A DNA stretch of 64,000 nucleotides, from positions 37,418,452 to 37,482,451 of the forward strand of contig NC_090258.1 in the NCBI RefSeq assembly GCF_037325665.1. The letters are read 5' to 3'. Below the pieces are notes generated by a model that was not told the origin of the DNA, did not search any database, and saw nothing but the letters and a program-made list of their open reading frames with translations. Origin of the DNA: Littorina saxatilis (Eukaryota; Mollusca; Gastropoda; Littorinimorpha; Littorinidae). Made by a program: the position numbers and the translations under genes. Shown here one piece after another: positions 23,001 through 35,000 of this stretch. Numbering within the stretch: the stretch's first letter is position 1; every line of letters starts with the position of its first letter.

Positions 23001-26000
23001 ATGTCTGTAAATGTAACGCCATTTTCAGATTCCCTACATTCTGAGACCTGTAGTTAAGGATGCTTTGAAGGATCTTTGTATATTAGACTGGACACATCCA
23101 ACAGTAGCAGTCAACTAAAACAGTCTACAGAATAAACAGTAGCCAAACCACACAGATTTGAGGGGGAAATATATGGTTTGGTGATCTTCTGTATATTTGT
23201 GTATATAACACTGTACAAGGTGGAACACAGAGACCACTGACCTCCTCGTTGTCAAAGAGACTGATCATGCGCACGTTGGGGTCGACCTCCAGACTGCCGT
23301 CTGACAGAGACTCCAGCAGACCCTGAAAACAATCATTGATACCCTCAGTGCTTGTTCTCTCTCAAAGTTCTTTTTCATTATTGAACAAACACTGTAAACT
23401 TTTCAAGCTACAACAAGCCCATCAAGCAAAAGAATGTTGTATAAGTGATTCATGCCATCTCTGCAAATTGAAAACGATTGATCATGCTAGGCATGCTACT
23501 AGATCAACATGTATTAATGTCATTTTAAATTAAAGGTGGTCGTCTACATTTTTGCTTTTTTTCAATAATCTTATGGTTAGATTTCGATACAAAATGATGT
23601 CAAATGATGAATGAACCATGGGGAAAAAAGTTATAGAAAAAAAAATATATGTAAAAAAAGATTTTATTTTTGGGTAGCGTGACTCACGCTTCCAATATTT
23701 TGTTTTCTGTTTGCTGAGAACATGTGCTTTGCCTAAAAATACTGACCAATCAAATTCATGTAACTATGCTTATAGCCACGCCCAAACAAGTGCAGCAACA
23801 GTTTGACACTGGAGCGCTGTCCACGCTTTTTTTTAAACGCACGAAATGCACGGGATTTGAGAGGAGTTTTGCGCTTGGCATTTTCCAAATAAGGATATCC
23901 TACTATGAGTACTACGCTGGCATACTACAATCGAAAATTTTATTGTAAATTTTCATTTAATAAATATACCTACCCGAATCACATGTAGCAGTTTACTCAG
24001 TCTAAAGTGCTAGGTCTGAAAAGGCTACCCGTCTAAGGGGAGCAACCCCAACTAAAAAAGTGTAAACGTAGCCATGGTAATGACGACGCACCCAGGGAGT
24101 TACCTCCCCTCATGCGTACCGCGTCACTACTGCTACTGACCACGTGACCCCTATCATTCGACTCGAAGAATAACATCTCCAAATCATAAGCGGGGTAGGT
24201 GGGAGGGACTACGATATGTGATTCGGGTAGGTATATTTATTAAATGAAAATTTACAATAAAATTTTCGATTAAATTACATATTCCTACTCCGAATCACAT
24301 GTAGCAGATTACTACAACAAGGCGGTGGGAAAGAAAAAGTTCAAACTCACTCTCAAATCCTTGTCAAGAGCTGACCACCTGCCACCATGGCAGGCAAAGC
24401 TCTAGATCCATCCTGGCGAAGAGCCGAGATGTCACGCAGGTAAAAATTCATGAAGACATCCTCGGAACGCCAGTATGCGGTGTGTAGCACCTCCTCCAGT
24501 CTTCTTGATCGTAACACGGCCAAGGAAGACGCCCAAGCTCACGTCTCGTGAGCCCGAGCTGATTCCAGAGGAAGGACAGGCTGTGTCCCTCCTTCGTTAT
24601 GGCGGCTCCACTCGTAAGCATGCTTAATGAGCGCCGACACCCACCGGGCCAGAGTCGTCTTAGTTATATCCTTATGTCTCTCCGTATTGAGAGAAATAAA
24701 CAAGAGCTTTTGAGCTGCGGATCTAAGTGACTGAGAACGGGCAAGGTAGATGTGAAGAGCTCTAACAGGGCAATTTACTAAGTCTGGGTCATTCGGAGCC
24801 AGAATAGTGGACAACGGCCTGACATGGACCAAAGGAGAAGCTCGCTCGGGAGCCTGGTTTTTCGCAAGAAACTCAGGTCGAAACCGCAAAGTAACGGACC
24901 CATCTGATTCAAAGGAAATGTCGTCCGAATTACCGGAAAGAGCGTGGATCTCACTGCCCCTTCGTGCCGATGCGAGCAGCAAAAGGAAAAGGGACTTACG
25001 TGTAAGATTCGCAAAACTGGCATCTCTGAGAGGTTCAAAATCCGCTGAGCGCAGAAACTCCATGACCAATAAGAGATCCCACTTAGGAACGGGCGTACGA
25101 GTCTTGACGTCAGAAAGGGAAGCGCCCTTGATGACTCCAGCAATCACGCCACTAACATCTATAGAGCGACCTAACTGGCGTAGGGTCGCCGAGATGGCCG
25201 ATCTTCTTACTTTCAACGAGGCAGCTGAAGCTCCCTGCGAGGATATGAAAGCAAGATGGTTCGCCACGTGCATCGTGCGGGGCGCCGTGGCGTCCAGCTG
25301 ATGCTCGTGACACCAGGAAACCCAGGCCCTCCAATGTGACTCATATACAGACGAAGTAGATGCTCTGTGCGAGCGTCCTACCAGGTCCATGGTCAGATCT
25401 GATGCCCCTTTGCGCCTCAGAGAAGACCGCACAACCTCCAAGCGTGAAGTTTGAGCATCTGAGGCTCTGCGTGGAGGCTGCCGGTGTGAGGCTGAATCAG
25501 TTCTCCTCGCGTGAGAGCGAGAGGAATGGGAGGGCCCTGGGCGAGTCTCAGTAGGTCCGCAAACCAAGGCTGAGACGGCCAAAGAGGAGCGATCAGCAGG
25601 AGGGACGGGCCCTCCTGCTCCGCCTTCCTGATCACTCGCGTGAGCAACTGGAATGGCGGGAACGCATAAGCCTCCAGGCCTGACCAGGAAATGTCCATCG
25701 CGTTCGTCTCCCACGCCTCGGGGTCCGGGAATGGTGAGACGAACACGGGTAGTCTCTTCGAGAACCTGGTGGCAAAGAGGTCCACCTGAGGTTTCTGCAC
25801 AAGAGACCAGAGACGGTCCAACGCTCCGTGAGTGATGGTCCACTCTGTTTGAAGCACTCTGTCGGAGCGGCTGAGCGCGTCCGCCAGAGTGTTCAAACTT
25901 CCGGGCAGGTACCTGGCCGAAAGCCTGATTTGATGCTCTGAACACCAAATCAGGATCTCGCAGGCCCTGGCCGAAAGCGACGGAGACCGCGACCCTCCCT

Positions 26001-29000
26001 GCTTGTTGATGTAAGCTGCCACTGTCGTGTTGTCTGTAAACAGACGAACATGCTTGGCCTGAAGGGAGGGCCGAAACTTGTCCAGAGCTAGAGCCACGGC
26101 TTCTAGCTCCAGCAAGTTGATGTGCTGCATCCTCTGATCTGCCGACCACAGACCTGACGCAGTCAGCTGGTCTGTGTGAGCCCCCCACCCCACCAAGGAC
26201 GCGTCCGTGAACAGGTCCAAGTCTGGGGCCGGAAGGGCTATCGGCACGCCCCTGCATACCCACTCCGTGTCCAGCCACGGATGGGTAGCGGATTGGAACC
26301 ATCCCTGGAGAGGGATGAGGGCATTCCAATCCACCGTGGGAGAGTCCACGAACGGCTTGAGCGCCAGCTGAAAAGGCCGTTTGTGGACCCTCCCCAAGGG
26401 AACCAGGAGAGCCATGGACTCCATCTGCCCTAAGATGGAGGCCAAAGTCCGCAGGGAGGCCCTCGGGAGAGGCAAAGTGGAGCGTATGAACGCCTGGAGC
26501 TTGTCCACCCTCTTCTGAGAAGGGCGGACAGTCCAAGCCACCGTGTCGAAAGACATTCCCAAGTAGGTGAATGTCTGACACGGTGTGAGCTCCGACTTCG
26601 ATCGGTTGATCGTGAAGCCAAACATGTTGGCCTCCCGAAGCACCGATTGGGTATCCTGCTCGCACCCTGCCTGACTCTGACTCAGGATGAGCCAATCGTC
26701 CAGGTAGGCACGTAGCCGGACACCCCGTGACCTGACCAGCGCGCAGACCTGTCTCACGACCATGGTGAAGACCCAAGGGGCGAGAGACAGGCCAAAGGGA
26801 AGGGCGCGAAACTGGTAAACCTGACCTGCCCACCGGAAACGAAGCCATTTCCGGTCGGCTGGATGCATAAGTATATGAAAATATGCATCCGTCAGGTCGA
26901 TGGAGGTCGCCCAGTCTCCCGGGCGGAGAGAGTCCCTGACCGACGCTGGCGTCTCCATCTTGAACCGTATCTCCCTCAAGAAAGTATTGAGGAACGATAG
27001 GTCCAAGACAGGACGCCATGCCCCTGAGGCTTTGGGGACGGCGAAAAGCCGTCCGTAAAACCCGGGGGATCTGTGGTCGAGGACCCTCTCCACTGCGCCC
27101 TTCTGCAGCAGGGAGTCTATTTCCGACCGAAGGACGGAAACGGCTTCCTGAGAGAAGGGAGGCCTGAACGCCGGCGGACGCCTGACCAGAGGAGCCTTGC
27201 CATCTTTCCAGAGAAGACGGAAGCCCGACCTCACGACCCCCACGACCCATTGACTCTGTATAGAGACCAGCCAATGGGAAAGAGCCCGAGAAGGGCCCCC
27301 CGCCATCACCAGAATGGAGGGCGGGGTGGGGGGGAGATCGGGAGCACTTCATTGGGGGTGAGGCTTGCTTCCCGAGCCGCCTCTCCCCCTGCCGGAAGAC
27401 GGTCGTCTTCTCGAGCCCTGAGAAGAAGAACGCCCACGACCCTTGTCTGCCGGTTTGGGAGGGCCAGCAACCTTAGCCTGCTTCGGCTGAGAATGCTTGG
27501 ATTGCTTAAGGCTGTGCAGGGAGAAGTCAGAAAACTGCTGGTCCCTGTTCGCCTGAATTTCCTGTCTCCGGGCGTCAAAAATGAGATGCCCGAAGAGGGA
27601 ACCCTCCAAGACCGGTGAGGCACGCAAAGTGTCCTTGGTTGCCTGCTCCGAGAACTGTGAGTGTGCCAGAAAGAGATCCCGACGACACATGACAGAGTGT
27701 GCATAGTGCACGGCGGAAAGTCTCATCTGTTCTTCATTGACCCTCGCAAGAGCGGCCAACAAAGTGGAGACGTCATCCGCATCCTGATCCTCGCTGAGAG
27801 AGAAAGGATTCAGCGAATCAGTGAGGGCCCGAGAAAGAGCCCGAATAAGCGTCTCAGCAATGGAGGCAAGCTCCAGCTGCTGACGCCCTGCCTCTTCAGA
27901 AGCGATCAGCGTGTTCTCAGACAAGAGCACGCCGTCATCCTTCTTGATAGGCTTGGCCAACAAGGCCATCATCTCCGGAGGAACAGTCAAAGATGAACGC
28001 GGGAGAGCGAACGAATCCAACAAGTTCCTGGTAGACTTCTGCAAAACCAAACGTCTATGGGAAGACAGTGCAAATGCAGAAGCCTGAGAAGGCGAAGCCA
28101 TCCATTGCTGAGCAACCTCCGGAACTGAGCCGTGAGGCACTAGCAGTGGAACCGGAAGTGAAGGAATTCCGCTTCCGGAAGGAGAAGGCTTGGCCAAAAC
28201 CTGAGAAAGCTGAAAAGCTATGGACGGAGACTCCATAAACCGGAAGTATGAGTCATCCTCCTTCCCAGAGCGAAAATCAGCCATCGCGGACGGAGCAGCC
28301 GAAGCGGCAGCCGAAGCGACCGAAGCTCCTTCCGCGAAATATCTCGAAGTGACCTCAGCAGCAGCCTCCAGGGCCACTTTGAGTCTCTCCGGATAACCAA
28401 CACGTGCAACCTCACTGGCGACGGACTGAAAATCCGAAACATCCTGCGAAGGACCGAAGTCCACGTTGCTGGTAGAAGGGCGGTGAACACCGTAACCGGA
28501 AACCGGAAACCCGTCCACACCGACACCATCCGAACTCATGCCCTGACTAGGGTAAGAGAAAGAGGACGGCATGCCCGTAGCCGCCGGAACCGGAACCGCA
28601 GTCGAAGCCGCAACCGAAGAAGGAAGCGCTGACTGCCCCGGCCAGGGCTGAGACAACACCTGCCCAAAGGGCTGGTGCTGCCCCCCCGCGACCGCCACCC
28701 GAGAGGAAGCGGAAGCGGAAGGAGCAGTAGATCCGGACTGAGCCGGAAAAGTATCAGACGCGACCGCGAAAAGCGGAAGCGCAGACACTGAGGACGGCGG
28801 CCGGAAGGCCGAATGCCCGGAGGGCCACGTCCGGTCGACCCCGGAAACGACCCCAGCGGGTGCGTACATCGGGGGACCTATGCTTCCGGCGAGTGCCGGA
28901 AGCGCAGCAGACGGAACTGGCTGGTCAACTCCGGAAACGACCCCAGCGGGTGCGTACGTCGGAGGACCTACGCTTCCGGCGAGTGCCGGAAGCGGCGAAG

Positions 29001-32000
29001 CCTGAACCAAATGCCGCCATTGCTCATGAACACGATGGTCTTCCGCGAAGCCAAAGTGAGAATGAACAGGGGTTTGCGGGTCGTGAACCCGCCGAAAAGG
29101 GCTGTCTCCCAGCAGGGAGCGTCCAGCGGTCTCACGAGGACCTACGGACCAGCCCAACTTACTTGAGTCGCCAACCACAGCGGTAGAAGACGCAGAAGTA
29201 ACAACCCCCGTCAAGGACAGCGTCACAGCCGGAAGCGGGAAGGAAGCCAACGACGGAACAACGGAAGTCGAAGGCTTAGAACGCACCATCTCTTCTCTCA
29301 CCAACGTGCGAAGCTCGGGCACCAGCGAAGAAAGCAACGAGGAAACCAGAGACGCCGAATCTGCAAGCGGCAGAGAAGGCGAGCGAGAAGTAACGGTACA
29401 TGTAGGTTGATTAGACTGCCCAGCAACCGACTGGTCATTCGGGGCAGAAATCGGAACCGTCAACACAGTATTGTTAGCCGCGTCGGAAACAACAACCAAA
29501 ATAGGCTTAGGGACAGAAGAGGAAGACTTAGGTTTAATTTTCCCCTTCACATCAGCCTTGCCGCGCTTTTTATCCCCGTCAGACATGCTGACGAACAAAA
29601 TGGCGACAAAATTCCAAAATGGCTACCAAAAAATACGTGACCACACGTGGCCGAAAATTTTCTAGTAGCTACTGAAAAATACGTTCAAACTAGTAAAAGG
29701 AACGAGCTCACCAACTACCAGTGCAGCGGGTGAAGAGACGGGTGTGTGGGTGCCGGTGGGTGTCTAAGCAAACACCAAACAGCGAACTTCCACTAGAGCC
29801 AAAAAATCCACGACCTGCTCTCAAGAAAGCTGAAGTGTCGAATGATAGGGGTCACGTGGTCAGTAGCAGTAGTGACGCGGTACGCATGAGGGGAGGTAAC
29901 TCCCTGGGTGCGTCGTCATTACCATGGCTACGTTTACACTTTTTTAGTTGGGGTTGCTCCCCTTAGACGGGTAGCCTTTTCAGACCTAGCACTTTAGACT
30001 GAGTAAACTGCTACATGTGATTCGGAGTAGGAATATGTAATTTAATGAATTTTCAAACGGCTACACTGGCTTCGTCTTTCCTGATCAAAAGGGGGTGTAT
30101 TGTTGATATTTGTAGATAATAGACTCTGCATTTTAATGGTCAAATGGCGATTTCGGTATAAAAATGTAGACAAGGACCTTTAATACCACTTCTGCTATAA
30201 ACAACCACAAAGCATTTTCATCTTAATCTACCCATCAACCATTCCTTTTCGATCTTCCCTTCAGCCCTTCATCTGAATCGAACTTACAACCATTAATTTC
30301 GGTCTACCCTTCAGCCATTCATCTAGATCTACCCTTCAGCCATTAATTTTGGTCTACCCTTCAACGGTTCATTTTGGTCTACCCTTCAACCATTCATCTC
30401 GATCTACCCTTCAACCATTTATTTCGATCTACCCTTCAACCATTCATCTCGATCTACCCTTCAGCGAGATCTACCCTTCAAACTTTTCCCTGGCTTACCT
30501 CACAGGCACAGTAGGCGTTGAGCAGGTTGTCAAGGCGCGGGGAGAAGATGAACTCATCGAAGGCACCACCGATGGCTGCGGGTTGGGTGTCGGCCAGACA
30601 CAGCTCAAAGTCCATCAGCTGGTCCTTGGACACCAGCAGTTCCTCACACAGCAGTTTGATCAGGGCCGGGGGGTGCTTGGACGCCTGAAGAGAAATATTG
30701 TGGTTTTGAAAACAGAAACTGGAAAAAAGAAACAACCAAAAAGGTACAGACAAATACTAATTTTACCGACACACACAAACACAAACATTCCTTGAACACC
30801 AGCAGTTTCTCACACGACAGTTTTATCAGGATCAGGGGGTACTTGGAGGCATGGGGGGAAATATTCTGGTTTTAAATTGAAAAACAACAACAAAAACCAA
30901 AGGACAGGACACAAACACGCCCTTGTACTGTACATAGAGACACAGGCATAGAGACACAGGCATAGAGACACAGGCATAGAGACACAGGCATGCAGACATG
31001 GGCAGAGGAGGGTTGTGGATGCTTGGACACCTGGGGAAATATTGTGGTTTACATTAAAAACAGACACTGGAACAAACAAACAAAGATACATACACAAACA
31101 AATCTGATAAACAAAGGGAAGTAAGCACTATAAATGCATACATGTGTAATAGAGTGAGAGTTATTCGGAACCCGAAAAATGAACAAGCATTGAAATGAAC
31201 AAGCAACTTTCATCCTCATTACTTGCTAATTTCAATGCTTGACATTCTCTCAGGTGCCAGGAGAATGGTTCCGTATAACCCTCACTTATTCTATTACACA
31301 CGTCATATGCATTTAGAGAGCTTACTTCCCTTTGTGTATCAGATCTCCACAGCGCTCCGCCTCATTAGTTTCACATTTTCATACACAAACAGGGTTTTAT
31401 GCTCACAAGCAGGTACACACAGCCACACAGTTCACATACAGACATAGACACAGACAAAATGACAAGACAGACTGGCAGAGAAAGGGACGGACGGACTTGG
31501 CAGAGAAAGGGACAGACGGAGCTACATCTCACAGTGTTGGTGATCTCCTGGTTGTCGATGGTGATGGCCTCCTCCTGAAGCTTGGCCTGTATACAGGTGT
31601 TGAGCACCGGACACCTGCCAACATTTCACAGGTTACACAGGTCCTTCCTAACAAGGCAAAACTACAGTCACAACAAATCAAGCAAAGCCCACATGCGCCT
31701 ATGAATTTCATCACCCACTGAAAGATAAATAATAGGCCCAACCAACAGAATGCTGGAATAGACGATGTTCGTGTTTTTACGGGTTGTGTAACAGTTGCCT
31801 TTCCTTGTTTCTATAGAAACACTGAGGCAAGCCTACTATGCTACGCGTTTCTTGCCTCAGAGTTTCTATGGAAAAGCAAGGTAAAACAAGGGAAAGCAAG
31901 GTAAAACAAGGGAAAGCAAGGTAAAACAAGGGAAAGCAAGGTAAAACAAGGAAAAGCAAGGTAAAACAAGGGAAAGCAAGGTAAAACAAGGGAAAGCAAG

Positions 32001-35000
32001 GTAAAACAAGGAAAAGCAAGGTAAAACAAGGGAAAGCAAGGTAAAACAAGGGAAAGCAAGGTAAAACAAGGAAAAGCAAGGTAAAACAAGGGAAAGCAAG
32101 GTAAAACAAGGGAAAGCAAGGTAAAACAAGGAAAAGCAAGGTAAAACAAGGAAAAGCAAGGTAAAACAAGGGAAAGCAAGGTAAAACAAGGGAAAGCAAG
32201 GTAAAACAAGGGAAAGCAAGGTAAAACAAGGGAAAGCAAGGTAAAACAAGGGAAAGCAAGGTAAAACAAGGAAAAGCAAGGTAAAACAAGGGAAAGCAAG
32301 GTAAAACAAGGGAAAGCAAGGTAAAACAAGGGAAAGCAAGGTAAAACAAGGGAAAGCAAGGTAAAACAAGGGAAAGCAAGGTAAAACAAGGGAAAGCAAC
32401 CATTCCACAACCCATAAAAACCCAACTGAACTATTCTTCAAAATCGTCTATTGTGACACAAACTCGCCACAACATTATAAAGCCACCCTACTGATTTTCA
32501 AATTTCATGATGTGCATGCACAAGAATGACATGAATAACCAATACCATACCCCTACTTGTTTAGTGTGAAGAGAGCTAACAAAAGAATCTTTGTTGACAA
32601 ACATGCAGGTCCATGCATAAATCTCATGCACAAGAATGACGTGAATAACCAATACCATACCCCTACTTGTTTAGTGTGAAGAGAGCTAACAAAAGAATCT
32701 TTGTTGACAAATATGCAGGTCCATGCATAAATCTCATGCACAAGAATGACGTGAATAACCAATACCATACCCCTACTTGTTTAGTGTGAAGAGAGCTAAC
32801 AAAAGAATCTTTGTTGACAAACATGCAGGTCCATGCATAAATCTCATGCACAAGAATGACATGAATAACCAATACCATACCCCTACTTGTTTAGTGTGAA
32901 GAGAGCTAACAAAAGAATCTTTGTTGACAAACATGCAGGTCCATGCATAAATCTCATGCACAAGAATGACACATGGCCAGCATGTGACGCCATTATCGGG
33001 GTAAGAGCGTCCTGGATACATGTAATTTGGTGACAGGTGAGCTCAAAGTGAGCAGTGAGACGTTGCACACTCACAGGTGAGTCTCCTTGTTGGCTCCAAA
33101 GCTGTCGTTCATGTCTCGCTGCAGGTGGATGGCCAGGTGAGGAATGCGCAGAATGGGGCGGGGAATGCTCACCAGCCGATGGGTAAGGTTTCCTCCATCC
33201 TGTGGTCACAATCACACTCATGTTCATTTTCATTTCATTTTCATAACTTTATAGTCCTATTGCTTGGATATGACTATTGGATGACGTCATAAACCGTTTG
33301 GGGCCTAAGCCTTTTTGGTTTGGGTGTCCTAAATGCCCCCCCCAGGCCCCTCTGCTCTGAGGTTCCCAGTTTTCTCATTGCCTTTCATTTCCTTTTCTCT
33401 ATTATCCCAATGCTGGGAAATTTGGGTCATTTGGAAAGTGGAATGCTCGCAGAAAAAACTGTCGCGCTACCCAGGTTTGTGAGCGTTTAGGTGTAATGAG
33501 CCACTTACTTATGGCACAATGACCGATAATAATAGGAAAACTCATAATTCATGAAAGAAGGTAGTCAAAACAAAATTCCTCAACATCATTCAGACTAAGA
33601 AAGAAGGTGTCCCTCGTACTGACCTTGACAATGACCCTGCCAGCCACAGTGAGGTCACGGTCAAACCAGGTGTTCCAGATGCCCCCTCCATAGCACTCCA
33701 CCCCCACCTGGCAATAGCCCTGCCGCACCTTGCCCGACACTGGCTTCACCTGCAAGTCAGTAATGTTTCTTGTGCATGAGAAAACAGAATTTGAAAATTA
33801 ATGGACACGGAATTGTAACAACAATATAACAACTCAAGCAAAATCCACACAAGAGAGTCAGAGAGAGAGAGGGAGGGAAACACTCTGTGTGTGTGTGTCT
33901 GTGTGTGTGTCTGTGTGTGTGCCAGCATTTGTTTCTGTTCTATTAGACAAAAAAGAATGTGATTAGGATGAAGACTGAACTTATTTTTTTACTCACTCAG
34001 CAACTTGCAAATGTGTCTGCTGCAAGCATTACCATATCTAGTCACTATAGTTTTTGACACTATCAAACCGTACCCCACACTATTCAGTACGTGTACCATC
34101 TCACTTTCACATCAGTGGTAAAATGCTGACTTAAATTTGATGATTATATCTTTTAATTGCATACAATAAAAACAACAGGAAAACGTCCACTTAATTTTAT
34201 TTAGTTTAATTTTTTAATTTTCTATTTGTTACTAAACAAGCAAAACAACGGAGGTTACATGGAATGGTTCCCAAATAGTCAAATCCCCCTTTCCAGACCA
34301 CCCCCCCCCCCCAATTCAGATTCCTTCCTTTTTAAGACCTCGTTTTCTCAGACTTCCTGTTCTTAACCTCTGTAAAATTACCCCCTTTTTCTTTATTTGG
34401 TGTTTAACGTCGTTTTCAACCACGAAGGGTTATATCGCGACGGGGAAAGGGGGGGAATGGGATAGAGCCACTTGTTAATTGTTTCTTGTTCACAAAAGCA
34501 CTAATAAAAAAATTGCTCCAGGGGCTTGCAACGTAGTACAATATATGACCTTACTGGGAGAATGCAAGTTTCCAGTACAAAGGACTTAACATTTCTTACA
34601 TACTGCTTGACTAAAATCTTTACAAACATTGACTATATTCTATACAAGAAACACTTAACAAGGGTAAAAGGAGAAACAGAATCCGTTAGTCGCCTCTTCC
34701 GACATGCTGGGGAGCATCGGGTAAATTCTTCCCCCTAACCCGCGGGGGGTGTCAAATGACCCCCATTTTAAGACTCCCTCCTTTCTTAGACCCCATTTTC
34801 TCAGATTTTTGTAGGTCCTAAAAGGGGGGTTCCATTGTAGTGTAAATGTTGATATGTGTGCAAACCTTGAGACAGGGGCTGTCTGTGTGGGCGCCCACAA
34901 TGCTGAACCCATTGCCAGCTTTGTACTTGCCGCCCACAGCGAAGGCTATGATAGTCGATTGGTTCTTGGTCACAAAATACTGCAATCAGATTTACAATGT

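Larger units (their letters stand above)
23929..30045 (-). mobile_element. DIRS-type tyrosine-recombinase retrotransposon (fossil), nearly whole
   Basis: About 6.1 kb, genes on the minus strand, inserted inside the TTAA MITE. It has inverted terminal repeats (about 23977-24160 and 29845-30018). An internal complementary region near 24215-24310 joins the reverse complements of the two outer edges; their junction is at about 24268-24272. This arrangement is diagnostic for DIRS elements. The three expected parts are recognised: a gag-like frame, reverse transcriptase with RNase H, and a tyrosine recombinase. It looks almost whole, with perhaps one or two breaks, so the insertion is young. Confidence 0.93.
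23530..30183. mobile_element. TTAA-flanked MITE split by a DIRS element
   Basis: TTAA on both sides (23530-23533 and 30180-30183) and inverted ends beginning AAAGG and sharing GTCTACATTTTT / AAAAATGTAGAC. Without the DIRS insert the element is about 540 bp. TTAA targets are typical of piggyBac- and Kolobok-type transposons; which one is undecided. It lies in DNPEP intron 8. Confidence 0.78.

Noticed and set aside
31777-32441. Long minus-strand frames rich in [14 protein letters not shown]
   Set aside because: All three frames are open because of a 20 bp tandem repeat; no conserved protein.
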